A model generated the notes under the pieces. That model saw nothing but the letters and a program-made list of their open reading frames with translations. It made no database searches and was not told where the DNA came from. DNA of 64,000 nucleotides, from NCBI GenBank assembly GCA_038277395.1, contig CM076197.1, positions 102,140,442-102,204,441 on the forward strand, read 5' to 3'. This document shows, piece by piece, positions 22,128 through 35,431 of this stretch. The DNA is from Dryocosmus kuriphilus (taxonomy: Eukaryota > Arthropoda > Insecta > Hymenoptera > Cynipidae). The translations under genes were made by a program, and so were the position numbers. How positions within the stretch are numbered: the first letter of the stretch is position 1; every line of letters begins with the position of its first letter.

Positions 22128-25100
22128 TTAATTGTAGATATTCCAAGACTTCCAAAAGTCCCAAAATTTTCCTCTAGGATTTTCACCGGATTTAAGCTCA
22201 TCGCCAATTTCCATACAATACTTTCGATTAGACGTTATTGGTAGCCATTTTTCAGTTACCAAGTCGTCAATATTTGGAGTAGGATTTCTAGAAAAGTTGA
22301 GATTTGAAGAAAAATAATATTTATTTCAATTCATATGTTAATTCAAAATTAAACGGTCTACATAATATTCTTACCCAGTTTTTGCAAAATTAGTCCACAT
22401 TTTCGTCATGCGTTGCATTACTGCATAATCTTTGGTACTTTTTTTTATATTAAAATCTGGTTCAAACATACTCATACGATAGATTAGAGGCCATTCATCA
22501 GCATGAGCTGGGCCGCGAAGTCCTATTAAAAGATTTAATAATTATATAATAAAACTTTTAGTTGTGAATGATAGATAAAAAAAAAATTATTCACAATATT
22601 AATGCATATTTAACTATTGACCTCTAGTATTTACGTGAGAATAGTACAACGAGAATAAAGACATTTCACAATGGTAGGAAAAAAAGTACACGTAGGTCGG
22701 TGTAGACTTTTGCATCTGTCTCTCAATGCACATTTGAATGGGATTGACATAATGTAGATCACCAGTGTAATTTATGAAATTCTCTGCTTCTTTAATACTA
22801 GTGGGATTGTCCTGAAAATAAAACTCCTTTAATGCATCTATCTACAAATCCAGGACTTTTGATAGCATTCTGTCTTTGTCTCTCTGGACCCATATACTCA
22901 GCTAAATGATTTTCAAAATTTTCGTGCAGCTTCGTGTAACAATCCTCATCTGTAAGCAAAAAATAGAAACCCGTTTTTTTACGCGATCTACTCCTCTACA
23001 AAGGGAAATATTCAGTTCAGTCAAATAAATTTAATACAGTGATACTATAATTTAATTTTCTCAGTTTCAAGTTCCCTGTGAAAATTTTACCTCTAAGAAA
23101 TCTCATGCCCTCGTGAGAAGTAAATCCGATTATCAAAGGAATATTAATTCCTTCTTCGATCATTTCAGGGAGTGGTCTAGGTGCAAAAGGATGTAGACTC
23201 TTATTATCCCAGGTTGGTCCAAAACAATAGAAATCTTCCATAGCGGACAAATCAAGCTGTAATATCATATTGATACGAACATTATAAGAAATCCAATTAA
23301 ACTTAATATTTTAATCACATTAACGTTTTTTTTTAAGGTCACGAGTTTTGAATTACCACCAAAACAATAATTGATTTTAACCTTAATCTTTTTAAATGTT
23401 TGCATAATTTCCAACAATGATGCTTTTCGAAGAAATTCCACTGCCTCTTTAGAATTTGAAGTTTCTTTGCCTAGAATAGCTGCTATTTTGAATCCATGGT
23501 CCTTATTTGATTTGCGATAAGCTAAAGCGGGGTCCGCAACACCACTTTGAATAATGGCCTTGTGGACGAGACCTACAATGTATCAAATATAAAATAGTCA
23601 AATATCAAATTTTAAGATGACAGTAGGGTAATATTTTCAATTTGTGATCACTTTGATCATCAGAAATTGAAGCATTCGCAAATTAAAATCAATTTCAATA
23701 AAACATTAAAAATAAGCAATACCATTAGCTAACGGACTTGCAGACAGATAATGAACACAATTCCCGCCACTAGATAGACCAAAAATTGTCACGTTATCTT
23801 TGTCCCCACCAAAAGCTTCTATATTTTCCTGGATCCACCTTAGAGCAAATATTTGATCCTTGAAAGACTGATTTCCTGGGCAGCTTTCTATCTCCATGTT
23901 CAAAAAGCCTTTTGAAAACGATAGAGATCAGCAAAGAAAAAATTTAAATAATAAATTTAAGCTTTGTATATTTTATAGGGTAAAACGGATTTTTTTACGT
24001 AATTAATAATAATTACCGAGAATTCCGAGTCTGAAATTAATTGAGACGAAGACAATGTCATTTTTAAGTAGGTAATCTGGACCGTATAGACTTCTGTTGC
24101 CACAAAAAATCCGAAATCTGCCACCATGGATTGACACCATGACTGGTCGTTTTCCTGATAAGGAATTTGTAAATACATTGAGAAAAAGACAATCTTCGTC
24201 GCCTATCAAAATTTCAGTTCTTTTTTTAAATTGAGCTGATACTTGTCCCTCTCTCTGTGCATTTTGAATTCCTTCCCAAGGCAACGGAGGCTGGGGATCC
24301 TTTAAAAAAAAAAAAAAATTTCAAAAATTATCAAATTGGAATTTTAAAGTTTAATCAATGTTCATGGACTTAGTTTAACTTTCTTTGAAACAAAGATTTA
24401 GAGACAGATATAAGGTAAAAAATCTGCCCGCATCACGGGCACATTCTCATCGCGCGCTCCGCGTGCCGCACTTCGCGCGAAGTATGAGCGCGCCTAGGGC
24501 GCGCGTCTGTTGGCACTCGCGCTTCGCGCTCGGTGTTTATAGATCAAATAAACCTTTAAATTAAAAATTCTAAAAGAAATTATTTTACTTAAGGCTCTAT
24601 CGCCCTTAAGGAATACATTCTCATCATGACACTCGCGTTTCGCGCTAGATAATTACATTTTTTTAAAACACATTGTTGATTGGTAAAGTTTTTTTTGTGA
24701 TTTTACAAATTTTCACAATACAGGATTTCGATTCTTAAAAGTAAAACGATGAGTTTTATGAATACATTTTGTAGCTCTTTCCGAGGTGAACAATTCTGCT
24801 TGCATAGTTTTGCTGAAAAGTGGTTTTCTTTATATTTCATAACATACTTCACGAATAACTCAAAAACTACGCGTCTGCTCAATAAATGATGGAGAACAAA
24901 TTTGTAGATCTTTTTGAGGCGAACAACTTTCTTCATTATTATTTTTGCGTATCTTGCATAGTTTGGCGGGAAATTTGAAATTTTTTATTTTTAATAACGT
25001 TTTATCGATTAAAACAAAAACCATGCATTTTCTCAAAAAATGTTTGAAACAAAATTTGTACATGTTTTTGAATTGAACAACTTTGTTTTTTACCATTTTT

Positions 25101-27706
25101 TTGTATCTTGAATATTTTGGCGGGAAACCGGAGTTTTTTAATTTTAATAGCGTTTTCTTGATTAAAACAAAAACCGTTAATTTTATCAAAAAACGGTTAG
25201 AACAAGATTTGTAGATTTTTTTTAGATGAACAATTTTACTTTATTACATTTTTTTTATATCTCTCATAGTTTAGCCGGAAAATGGATTTTTTGATTTTGT
25301 GAAAACCGTTTTTGATGGATAAAACCATAACTATTAGTCAAAAACTGCTGGTTAACGAACTCCTCCTTTCTTTTTACTCCTTAAAGAAGTGTACCAAAGC
25401 GCACTCCAATCCGATTAGTCCTTCGAAAGTTATCGAGGGAACAGTCTCTAACGACGACGACGACGACGACAACGACGACGACAACAGACAGACAGACACC
25501 GTCGTAAAAACCGTTTTTTTTTTCGGATTGAGGAGGTCTCAAAACGTGGAGATTTCATGAAATCCGCGAAAGTCAAATTTTACATAAATCTAATACCTTC
25601 TCTGATGAGAATGTAAGAATCTGCCCGCTTCGCGGGGACATTCTCATCGCGCGCTTCGCGCAAAGTATGAGCGCGCCTGGGGCGCGCGTCTGTTGGCACT
25701 CGCACTTCGCGCTCGATACGTTATTTACGGTACTCGCGCTTTGCGCTCGATAGGTTATTTACCTCGCGCTACGCGCTCGGTGTTTATGGAGCGTATAATC
25801 CTTTAAATGAAAAATTACAAAAGAAATTATTTTACTTAAGGCTCTATCACCCTTAAGGAATACATTATCATCATTCTCTCTCTCTTTCCAAGGTGAAAAA
25901 TTCTGCTTGTTAATATTTTCTTATATCTTGCATAGTTTTGCTGAAAAGTGGTTTTCTTTATATTTCATAAAATATTTCACGAATAACTAAAAAACTACGC
26001 ATCTGTTCAAAAAAATGATAGGAAGCAAATTTGTAGATCTTTTTGAGTTGAACAACTTTATTTATTGTATTTCTTTTTTATCTTGCATATTTTGGCGGGA
26101 AATTTGAATTTTTGATTCTTTAATAGCGTTTTCTCGATTAAAATCAAAACCGTGCATTTTATCAAAAAATAGTTAAATCAAAATTTGTAGATCTTTTTGA
26201 GTTGAACAATTTATTTATTATAATTTTTTCGTATCTTGCATAGTTTGGCGGGAAATTTGAATTCTTTATTTTTAATCACGTTTTCTCGATTGAAACAAAA
26301 CCCGTGCATTTTATCTAAAAATGGTTGATACAAAATTTGTAGATCTTTTTAAGGTAAACAATTTTTGTCATATACATTTTTTTTGTATCTCGCATAGTTT
26401 AGCCGGAAAATGTCTTTTTTTATTTTGTGAAAACAGTTTTTGATGGATAAAACCATAACCGTTGGTCAAAAGTGGGTGGTTAACGAACTCCTCCTTACTT
26501 TTTACGCTTTAAAGAAGTGTCCCAAAGCGCAACCAAATCCGGAAAGTTATCGTGTTCACAAGATACTACGACAACGACAACAACGACAACGACAGACACC
26601 AACGTAAAACACGTTTTTTCGGATTGAGGGGGTCACGAAACGTGGAGATTTCATGAAATCCGCGAAAGTCAGTTTTCACATAAAACTGATACCTTCTCAT
26701 TGAGATGAGAATGTAATAATAATAAAAATTGCATTTTTCAACCAAACAATGTAAAAAATTTTAAATTAAAGAAAATTCACGTTTTGGATATACTTTCATT
26801 GATTGGTGAGCGCGAGAAACGTGATGAGAATGCGCCTGAGTATCGGGCAGATTTTTCAATAACTTTAAAAACTTTTTATTACCTGTACAATAATGAATTT
26901 TTTGATGAAAACAACCATAAGTCTTCAGTAAATTTGTAGGTCTTTCCAAGGTGAACAATTCTGTTTTATAACATTTTCTCGTGTCTCGCATAGTTTTGCT
27001 GAAAAGTCGATTTCTTTATACTCAATAACATTTTTCACGAATAATTCAAAAACTATGCGTTTTTGCGAAAAAATGACTTAGAGCAAATTTGTAGACCTTT
27101 TTGAGATGAACAACTCTTTTTAGTATAATTTTTTTCCTATCTTGCACATTTTGGCCGGAAAATGGATTTATTGAGTTTGGTAAAAACCGTTCTCGATATG
27201 GATAAAACCATAACCGTTGGTCAAAAGTGGTTGGTTAACGAACTCGTCCTTACTTTTTACGCTTTAAAGAAGTGTCCCAAAGCGCAACCAAATCCGATTA
27301 GTCCTTCGAAAGTTATCGTGTTCACAGGATACTACGACAACGACAACAACGACAACGACAGACACCAACGTAAAACATGTTTTTTTTCGGATTGTGGGGG
27401 TCACGAAACGTGGAGATTTCATGAAATCCGCGAAAGTCAGTTTTCACATAAAACTAATACCTTCTCATTGAGATGAGAATGTAAAAATAAGGTAACGAAC
27501 GAGGAAGTATGAAATGGTGCAAGAACTGCTTTAGATTTAATATTATTTTTTTCTGCTGTAGTAAAATTTACCTGAAACCTAAGTTCTCCAACAGGTGGAC
27601 GAGCATATGGGATTCCCAAGAACGAAAAATATTGGCCTCCTTCTATATTTTCGAAAACAGTTCCTCTTAAAGTTCCTTGTTTTACATTCACTAAAGGTGC
27701 AGACAT
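22128..27706 (-). CDS. carboxylesterase (alpha/beta hydrolase, alpha-esterase type), eight exons, frameshifted in exon 6
   Basis: Exons read right to left: 27572-27706, 24017-24299, 23723-23908, 23382-23572, 23091-23256, 22622-22949, 22375-22522, 22128-22287. All joins use GT-AG and agree in phase. Discounting a 4-bp duplication in exon 6 the total is exactly 530 codons, a normal length. The start M-S-A-P-L-V has no signal peptide, as in cytosolic insect alpha-esterases that hydrolyse carboxyl esters. Family landmarks are G-I-P-Y-A-R-P-P-V-G (exon 1), E-D-C-L-F-L-N-V, H-G-G-R at about 103-106 (usually H-G-G-G), G-L-S-S-G with the nucleophile at about 185 (usually G-E-S-A-G), S-H-E-G with the acid at about 314, and H-A-D-E with the base at about 435. 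As written the frame leaves after about residue 357 and stops at 22798-22800, losing the histidine. It is either a pseudogene or carries an assembly or allelic error. Confidence 0.85.
22836..22843 (-). other. 4-bp tandem duplication (ATCT twice) that breaks the esterase frame
   Basis: On the coding strand the sequence reads GTAGATAGATGCATTAAAG. Removing one AGAT joins F-V-D directly to A-L-K-E-F-Y-F, the expected esterase motif, and restores both the exon phase and a total length divisible by three. As written, translation continues for about 13 more codons to a TAG at 22798-22800. A GT-AG intron that would also repair the frame would be only 34 nt, too short to be credible. Confidence 0.8.
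24300..27571 (-). other. esterase intron 1 (3.27 kb), filled by repeats
   Basis: The donor is CAG-GTAAAT at 27572/27571 and the acceptor AAAG-GATCC at 24300/24299, phase 0. Most of the intron (24420-27480) is three copies of the hairpin-bearing repeat. The other introns of the gene range from about 99 nt to 760 nt. Confidence 0.8.
24420..27482 (-). repeat. three units of the hairpin-bearing repeat inside the esterase intron
   Basis: Units run in the minus orientation at about 24420-25615, 25618-26716 and 26780-27482. Each ends rightward with CCTTCTC...GATGAGAATGTAA. The first two begin with the CTGCCCGC...GCGGGCA stem. The third has a rearranged start in which a forward-oriented GATGAGAATG...CGGGCAG piece (26820-26855) precedes minus-oriented sequence. 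The number of internal TCTACAAATTT subrepeats differs between units. Confidence 0.75.
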
Positions 27707-29640
27707 TTTTTGAAGTGTTTTAATGATTTGCCTCTCAAAGCTTTTTCATTCTATAAAACGGTTTTATCAAGACTGATAGAACTCACAATTGGTCCACATT
27801 AATGAGAACATTTTGTCAAGTTTTACAGCTTTTCCAGATAAAAATAAGCAGAAGATCATACATTAAGGTCAAAGTCATACCAGTCATAGGAAAGCGGAAA
27901 ACACAATGTTGTACTTGGCCTTATCTTTAACCTAGTGTTTGCACACGAATTACAAGTTCCTTCACGTTATCTTTTACTTCATAGTAGGTATCTTAAAGAT
28001 TCCCAAGCAACGGCAATGCATTTCAAGTTAACTGAAAAATAAAAGAATTTAAGTTAGTAAAGTGGAATAAATGTTTGAACTGGAATAAAGTATCTAAAGT
28101 TAAGTTTGCGGAACGTCAAGGTGAAGAATAAATTAAATTGGATGAGTAGCCAGGAACGAGTTGTGCTTTCTTACTACCAGTATTTCTTATCTCCATTTGT
28201 GCAGTCAATTACTTTTCTTAACGCTTATTTCTCTGAAGTAGAAAGACGATTAAGTTTTTCCGATTTTTTATTTTTTTCATCAAAAGAACTTGTCCTCGCA
28301 ATGGCAACATTGGTTCTTCTCAAATAGGAGGGTACCTATACTATCTCTCGCACTCCTCTCGCATCCACAGTATTCGACGAAGAACATTATGTATTGCCTG
28401 CAAGGGCGTTCCACAGTTTTTACCATAAATGGATCTGGAGCACACGCCAGAGACGAGACGAGGCTCTCCGCTTATATGCATTACAAAATCGTTAGCAACT
28501 CTTAACTATATTTGTAACCGTTTCTATATAATTGCTCGTAACTTGTTTTTTTTTTTTTTTTCACGTTGTCTCTTAGGTCTTTAAGGTCCAATATATCCTA
28601 AAGCGCGCGTAATTGCGATTCGTAATTAGAAGCGAATCTTGACTCCTTCACTAAATTTTATTCCGAAAGGGCTAGTTTCATTTGAAAATTCGCGAATTCT
28701 ACCATTCAAGTCGATTTATATAGGAATGGAAAGCTTATCCACACTGTTTAATGTAAGACATAAAAAAAAAAAAATATTTTCTAACTTGTGTAAAGGAATG
28801 TAGTTGTAAATCAAGCATGTCGGATATTATTTACTTTAATTGTAATATTTTATGTAGGTGTCTATTTTTTCTATCAATGTGGAAGAATATTATAGAATCC
28901 CAGACCAGTTCCCGTCAATTAAATCTGCGGTAAATAAATAATTGATTATTCAGTGCATCTCGCTTAACAGGGATGTCTCAAGAGGTCTCATTAACTGCGC
29001 TCTGCCAATTATATAATAATAAGTATGATAATAATTGCATTGCTGGTGCATCAATCCACCGGTCGCTGGAGTGGTCGAATAAATTAAGGACTAACTTCCC
29101 TCTTACAATGCCCTCATGCAGACTGCATGTAGTGCACACCCATTTCGGTCTTAAGTGCATTTTGATGCATTTCACAATTCACAATGATGATGACAAAGTG
29201 CAGAGAGTCAGAAAGAAATTAGGGGAGAGAACAAAGGTATAGATATAAGTGAATCTATTCACTCCTTTAGGCTGTTTGAATAATTTAAGTAGCACACAGC
29301 TGTACTTAGGCTTTGAACTTTTCTCAGACAGATCAGTTTTTCACTCTACACGATATTTTAGTTAGGAATAATTGAAAAATTATTGAAATAATAATACTAA
29401 TTTTTATTAATAACAATATTAATGGAAAAGAATAATTAAAATTAGTTTAAATTTTCAGTACAAAATTGCACCATAGAAAAAGTAAAAATACAAATTTTCC
29501 GTAAACAAAACTGCGTGAAAATACTTTTAAAAAAAGTTCATTTAAATTTTATTAATAATTAGTTAAATTGAATTAATATCTAGTCAAATTGATTGTCTTC
29601 TTGCTTCAACAATTAGGAAAAATTAACTAATAACTTAAAC
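27707..29640. other. 5' side of the esterase gene and gene-less sequence
   Basis: Directly upstream of the ATG the coding strand reads ATTAAAACACTTCAAAAA. A TATAGAATG patch lies about 50 bp upstream, but no promoter can be fixed. ORFs at 28106-28327, 28290-28505 and 28973-29242 have no domains. A small GC-richer patch lies at about 28325-28470. Confidence 0.35.
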
Positions 29641-29644
29641 CTAA

Positions 29645-31805
29645 GATCAAATCCATTTCAAATCAAGCAGGTCTTACACTTCAAGTCGCAGAATCTGTTG
29701 GTAACGACATATGTTGTTTTAGATTCCGGTTTGCAAAAAAAAAAAAAAAAATTGTATACGAAGTTCTGAGAGTATTTGAATTTTGAAGTGGATTTTTCGA
29801 AAAAAAGCAATTTTTTTCTTTAAACCTGTATACCTTTGGCATAATAGGGATATTAAGGACTTCTTCCAGATTCTGGTAAGGTTATTATCGTCTTCTTTCA
29901 AAATCGGCAAGAAAAATTAAAAAACGGTTTAAAATAAATGAATTAACGGTTGCTTTTCTAAAAATATAAAAAGTTTATTTTCTCAAAAAACCCATAGTTC
30001 TATTTCTTGTCGATTTTCTTTGTTAATTTGTCCTTACATGAGGAAGATACTCTGTAACTTTTAGGCGGACTAAACCATTTTTGTGACCAGGAGAATATTT
30101 TTTCTTATAAAATCGAGTTTTCGCACTTTTCTCGAAAACAAGGGAAGATACAAAAAATAATAATATTAAAGTAAGCGTCGCTAGAAAAGTGCTACAAAAA
30201 ATACTTCTTTGTCTTTTGTGGTATCATGTATCGTTTAGAAGAAAAATGTTAGAGATGTATTTTTACATTCTCATCTCAATGAGAAGGTATTAGTTTTATG
30301 TGAAAAATGACTTTGGCGGAAAGGAAGAGTTCGTTAACCAGCGGTTTTTGACCAGTGGTTATGGTTTTATCCATCAAAAACGGTTTTCACAAAATCAAAA
30401 CATCAATTTTCCGGCTAAACTATGCGAGATGCAAAAAAGGAAAAACAGTAGAGAGTAAAATTGTTCACCTCAAAAAAATCTACAAATTTTGTTTCAACCA
30501 TTTTTCGATAAAATGCACGGTTTTTGTTTTAATCGAGAAAACGTTATTAAAAATAAAAAACTGTGTTTTCTTGCCAAAATACTCAAAATGCGAAAAAAAT
30601 GATAATAAGCAAAGTTGTTCAAATCAGAAAGATCTACAGGTTTTGTACTAACCATTTTTTGATAAAATGCACGGTTTTTGTTTTAATCGAGAAAACGTTA
30701 TTAAAAATTTCAAATTTCCCGCCAAACTATGCAAGATACGAAAAAACGATAATGAACAAAGTGGTTCACATCAAAATGATCTAAAAATTTGATTTCTATC
30801 ATTTTTTGGAGCAGATGCGTAGTTTTTGAGTTATTCGTGAAATATATACACAGAAAACCACTTTTCAGCAAAATTATGCAAGATCTGAGAAAATATTAAC
30901 AAGCAGCATTGTTCACCTTGTAAGTAGCTACAAAATTTATTTATAAGACTCATCGTTTTACTTTTAAGAATCGAAATCCTGTATTGTGAAAATTTGGAAA
31001 ATCCCAAAAAAACTTTACCAGTCTACAATGTGTTTAAAATATCGAGCGCGAAGCGCGAGTGTCAAGTTGAAAATGTATTCCTTAAGGGCGATAGAGTCTT
31101 AAGTAAAATAATTTCTTTTGTAATTTTTAATTTAAAGGTTTATACGATCCATAAACACCGAGCGCGAGCGCAAACAGACGCGCGCCCTAGGCGTGCTCAT
31201 ACTTCGCCCGAAGCGCGAGAGGAGAATGTGCCCGCGAAGCGGGCAGATTTTTTATAGAACTTTTCCAGTGGCGCTAACTTTAATATTAACATTTTTTTGT
31301 ATCTTTTGTTTTTTCTAAAAAAATGCGAAAACTCGATTTTGTGAGAAAAAAATTCTCCTGGCCACAAAAATAGTTTAGTCCGCATAAAACTTACGACAAA
31401 TTAATAAAAAAAAAAAAAAATCGCCAAAAAATATAAATATGAGTTTTTTAAGAAAAATAAATTTTTTATATTTTTATAAAACAACTGTTATTTTGTTTAT
31501 TTTAAACCTTTTTAAATTTTTCTGGAGGATTTTGAAAGAGGACAATAAAGCTCATCAGAATCTGGAAGAAATCCTCAAATATCTCTACTATGTCAAAAGT
31601 TATACAGGCTTAAAGAAAAAATTGCATTTTTGCGAAAAATCCACTTCAAAATTCAAATACTCATAACTTCGTATAAGAATTTTTTATTGCAAATCGGGAA
31701 AATACCGATCACCTATTTTCCTCTAAAAAACAACATATTTCGTTACCAGCAGATTCTGCAACTTGAAGTCTAAGACCTACTTGATTCGAAATCGATTCGA
31801 TCATA
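29645..31805. repeat. foldback with arms of about 550 bp and a repeat unit in its loop
   Basis: The left arm (about 29645-30210) and right arm (about 31255-31805) are inverted copies. Shared landmarks are CAGAATCTG, TTTGAATTTTGAAGTGGATTTTTCG, TTCCAGATTCTG and GCGGACTAAACCATTTTTG. The innermost matching phrase is a GCGYCRCTRGAAAAG-type block next to CTACAAAAAAT. The loop is occupied almost exactly by one forward unit of the hairpin-bearing repeat. Confidence 0.75.
30255..31255 (+). repeat. unit of the hairpin-bearing repeat in the foldback loop
   Basis: It starts TTTTTACATTCTCATCTCAATGAGAAGG and ends TGCCCGCGAAGCGGGCAGATTTTTT. The GTC tract is missing or shortened compared with the unit at 18531. 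Two clear roughly 165-bp subrepeats (from about 30470 and 30620) show the TAAAATGCACGGTTTTTG phrase. Confidence 0.75.
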
Positions 31806-33736
31806 AAATTTTTTTAAGTATGTAAGTCTATTAGTAAAATTTGACTACAGATTAGTGATTTCTAACTGAAAATGATTTAAACTATAACCAAGTGAACCAG
31901 TGATTTACTTCTTTTTTTTTTCATATTTATTCATTTTAAACTAATTCATATTTGGAGATATTCAATTCTATTCCCTAAATACAATATTATTATTTTGTTT
32001 TGAATCTTCTAATTCATAAAATGTTGAATTTTAAACATTTTAAATTTAAAGTTGTTGCATTTAGAACGTTTCAATTAAAAAAGCGTCTCGTCATGACGAA
32101 ATTCGGGATAAATATTCAAATATTTTTCATAAGTTTGGCTAGTCGTTCCAAAATTTCGGGACAACTAGTCGACCCCTTGCCAGCTCTGCTAATTTTGCTT
32201 TGATTTTTCGGGACGACTAGACGCAACCTTCAATAAAATAAAATGTTGAATTGGAATTTTTAAATTCTCAGTTTTAGAATGGCTAATGTTTCAATTTTTA
32301 ATGACACACAAATATTAACTTTTCATTTTATACGTTCTATTTTTATAATTAGAATGTAAATTGTTAAATTTTGAAAAGTAAAAGTTAGAAGTTGATCTTT
32401 TAAATTTGAAAAGATTTAAATATAAATTTATTCAACTCATTCAAGTTATTCAATGCGTTTAAGCTTCATCATCTGCAAACTTGAATGCATAAAATTCGAG
32501 TTCATATAAATCTAAAACTTTTCACTTGAAATTCTACACATTGTCACGATTCTAATCATTTAAAAATTATTCGGTTTCAAATGCTTGAATTGTTATATCC
32601 CTGAATTTTTTAAGGCTTTAAAATCAAAATTATTCAAGTTTTAACATTTCCAATATAAAATTGTACCATTTTAAACATTTCCATCTAGAGTAATTCATCT
32701 TTGCAGGTTTTCAATTCATAATTCTTTCAATTCTGAATACCAGCATTGGAACTATTTGTTTAATTTAAAAATGTTAAATTTTGAAAGATTCAATTTTAAA
32801 CTTTATAAATATTCAGGACATTGGAAACTATTTAATTATAATTCTTTTAATTCTGAAAAATTCCAGTGTTGAACCTTGATTGTCTGCAGGAACTAAATTT
32901 CCCGTATTGAGCGCTACAATTTTGATTGTTCACTTCAAATTTTTTCATTTGAAATTGCTGATTTTTTCACGATTTCTATATACATTTGTTAAATTTGTTG
33001 TTTTTAAAGCTTGAAGTTGGAAACAATTCAATTTTGAATATTTCAAAAATAAAATTACTCAATGTTTCAAATTTCAAAATGCTCTATTTTATGATATTTC
33101 AGTTTTAAATATTTTGTCTATGAACTATTCCATTTTATACTTTTTAATTTTGAAAGTGTTCAAATATAAAGTGATTTATTTTTTAAATTAAATATATTGT
33201 ACAGGTGACTAAGGAACCAAACAAATTTTGGAAATGGAAACCAAGGCTAGGTCTTAATGCCTCTGTTTTTTATTTTTCCAAGAAATATTACAAGAATCAT
33301 GATTTCTAAACTGTTAAAAAGACCTGAAATTTCAGTCATTCTTCATGTACGTATTGGGATTTTTTTTCATTCACCTATATTAAAATTATAGTATTCTACA
33401 TTAATTTTACTGCACGTATATGTGCCTTAATTTCTGCAGTTGTATTGTTTACGTACATAATACAGTTACTAATTGTAATGCACATTTACATGAAAATTAA
33501 TGTAAAATGCTTTAAATTTAATGTATGAAAATGGAAAAAAATTCCAATAAGTATACACTAACAATGACTGTTTCAAGTATTTTCTAACAGTGTAACCAAA
33601 CCTTCCTAATGTGGCATATTACATAAAATGGGGTATGAGAAAAACCTTGATGTTCGGAAGCAAATTAATAAATTATACAAAAAAACAAGTTTTTCGTGCG
33701 GAAAAAAATGAGTCTGCTATATAAACTGCCAATTTC
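31806..33736. other. very AT-rich gene-less stretch
   Basis: Long runs of TTAAATTTTGAAA-like, low-complexity sequence fill 32000-33200. A small imperfect inverted repeat (GCTAGTCGTTCC / GGGACGACTAGACG) lies at about 32138-32221. No coding domain was found. Confidence 0.4.
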
Positions 33737-34204
33737 GCACTCTCTAAATTTCTTGGAGTGAGATCCACTCTAAATGGAGTGAGTTCCCACTCCAACTTCT
33801 AGCCAGAAGCGAGCTTCTCCTTTTGGAGTGGAGCGTGACTTTCCGTTGGAGTGGAGAGCTCTTTGGCTTGGAGTGACCGTCCACTCTAAGTGGGTCGACT
33901 TGATGACTCCATTGGAGTGACAGTCTCTGTCCAATTTGGAGTGAGTATGCATGACTCCAGAAGATGGAGTGAGCAAACTCTCATTCTTTAAGAGTGAAAT
34001 TGCACTCTATTTTTGGAGTGAACTTACCCTAAACCCTAAGAGTAGATTTATTTAAATATATAAAATTTTATTGAAGAATAGGAATAAACGCTGAAAAAAT
34101 TTTAAAACATTGATTGTATTAAACCATCGTATATTTTGTATAAAAATTTAATCAGAAGTATAAAATTAGGTGTAAAAACATAATGAAAAAAATAGTAAAG
34201 AAAA

Positions 34205-35400
34205 TCTGCCCGCTTCGCGGGCACATTCTCTATCGCGCGCTTCGCACGAAGTGTGAGCGCGCCTAGGGCGCGCGTCTGTTGGCACTCGCGCTCGATACGT
34301 TATTTACGGCACTCGCGCTTCGTGCTCGATAAATTATTCACCTCGCGCTACGCGCTCGGTGTTTATGGATCCTATAAACCTTTACATTAAAAATTCCAAA
34401 AGGAACTATTTTACTTAAGGCTCTATTGCCCTTAAGGAATACATTCTCATCATGACACTCGCGCTTCGCGCTCGCGCTCGATAATTACATTTTTTTAAAA
34501 ACACATTGTAGATTGGTAAAGTTTTTTGTGATTTTCCAAATTTTTCACAATACAGGATTTCGATTCTTAGAAGTAAAACGATGAGTCTTATAAATATATT
34601 ATTAATATTTTCTCATATCTTGCAAAGTTTTGCGGAAAAGTGCTTTTCTTTATACTTCATAACATATTTCACGAATAACTCAAAAACTACGCGTCTGCTC
34701 AAATTTGTGTAGCTCTTTTATACAGTGATTTCGGAAACGTGAACAATTTTGTAGCTTATTAATATTTTCTCATATCTTGCAAAGTTTTGCGGAAAAGTTT
34801 TTCTTTATACTTCATAACATATTTCACGAATAACTCATTGATGATCTTGCATAGTTTGGCGGGAAATTTGAAAATTTTTGATTTTTAATAACGTCTTATC
34901 GATTAAAACAAAAACCGTGCATTTTACCAAAAAATGGTTAAAACAAAATTTGTAGATATTTTTAAATTGAACAACTTTGTTCTTTACCAATTTTTTGTAA
35001 ATCTTTTGGCGGGAAACGAGAGTTTTTTAATTTTAATAGCGTTTTCTTGATTAAAAAAAACGCAAAATTTGAGAAAAAACAATTTTACTTTCTTAAAATA
35101 GTTTAGCCGGAAAATGGATTTTTTGATTTTGTAAAACAGTTTTTGAATAAAACCATAACGTATCAAAAACCGCTGGTTAACGAACTCGTCCTTTCTTTTT
35201 ACCCCTAAAAAGTTACCAAAGCGCATTCCAATCAGTCCTTCGAAGTATAAAACGACGACGACAACGACAACAACGACGACAACAACGACGACGACAACGA
35301 CGACAACAGACAGACAGACACGGTCGCAGGTGTCTCAAAAACAGATAAAATGAAAAAATAGTAAAAAAAATCTAATACCTTCTCTGATATAAAAATATAA
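34205..35400 (-). repeat. unit of the hairpin-bearing repeat
   Basis: Minus orientation, beginning AATCTGCCCGCTTCGCGGGC and ending in a decayed (GAC)n tract and CCTTCTCTGAT. A stretch with CATATCTTGCAAAGTTTTGC occurs twice (about 34614 and 34770), marking a local internal duplication. Confidence 0.75.
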
Positions 35401-35431
35401 TAATTAAATCTAGTTGCACATATGAGTAAAT

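Noticed and set aside
22812..22845. A 34-nt GT-AG intron in the esterase that would restore the frame
   Set aside because: Too short to be spliced, and the sequence inside it encodes the conserved A-L-K-E-F-Y-F segment. A 4-bp duplication explains the shift better.
28973..29242. 89-codon forward ORF overlapped by a 65-codon reverse ORF
   Set aside because: No domain, mutually overlapping, no splice or promoter evidence.
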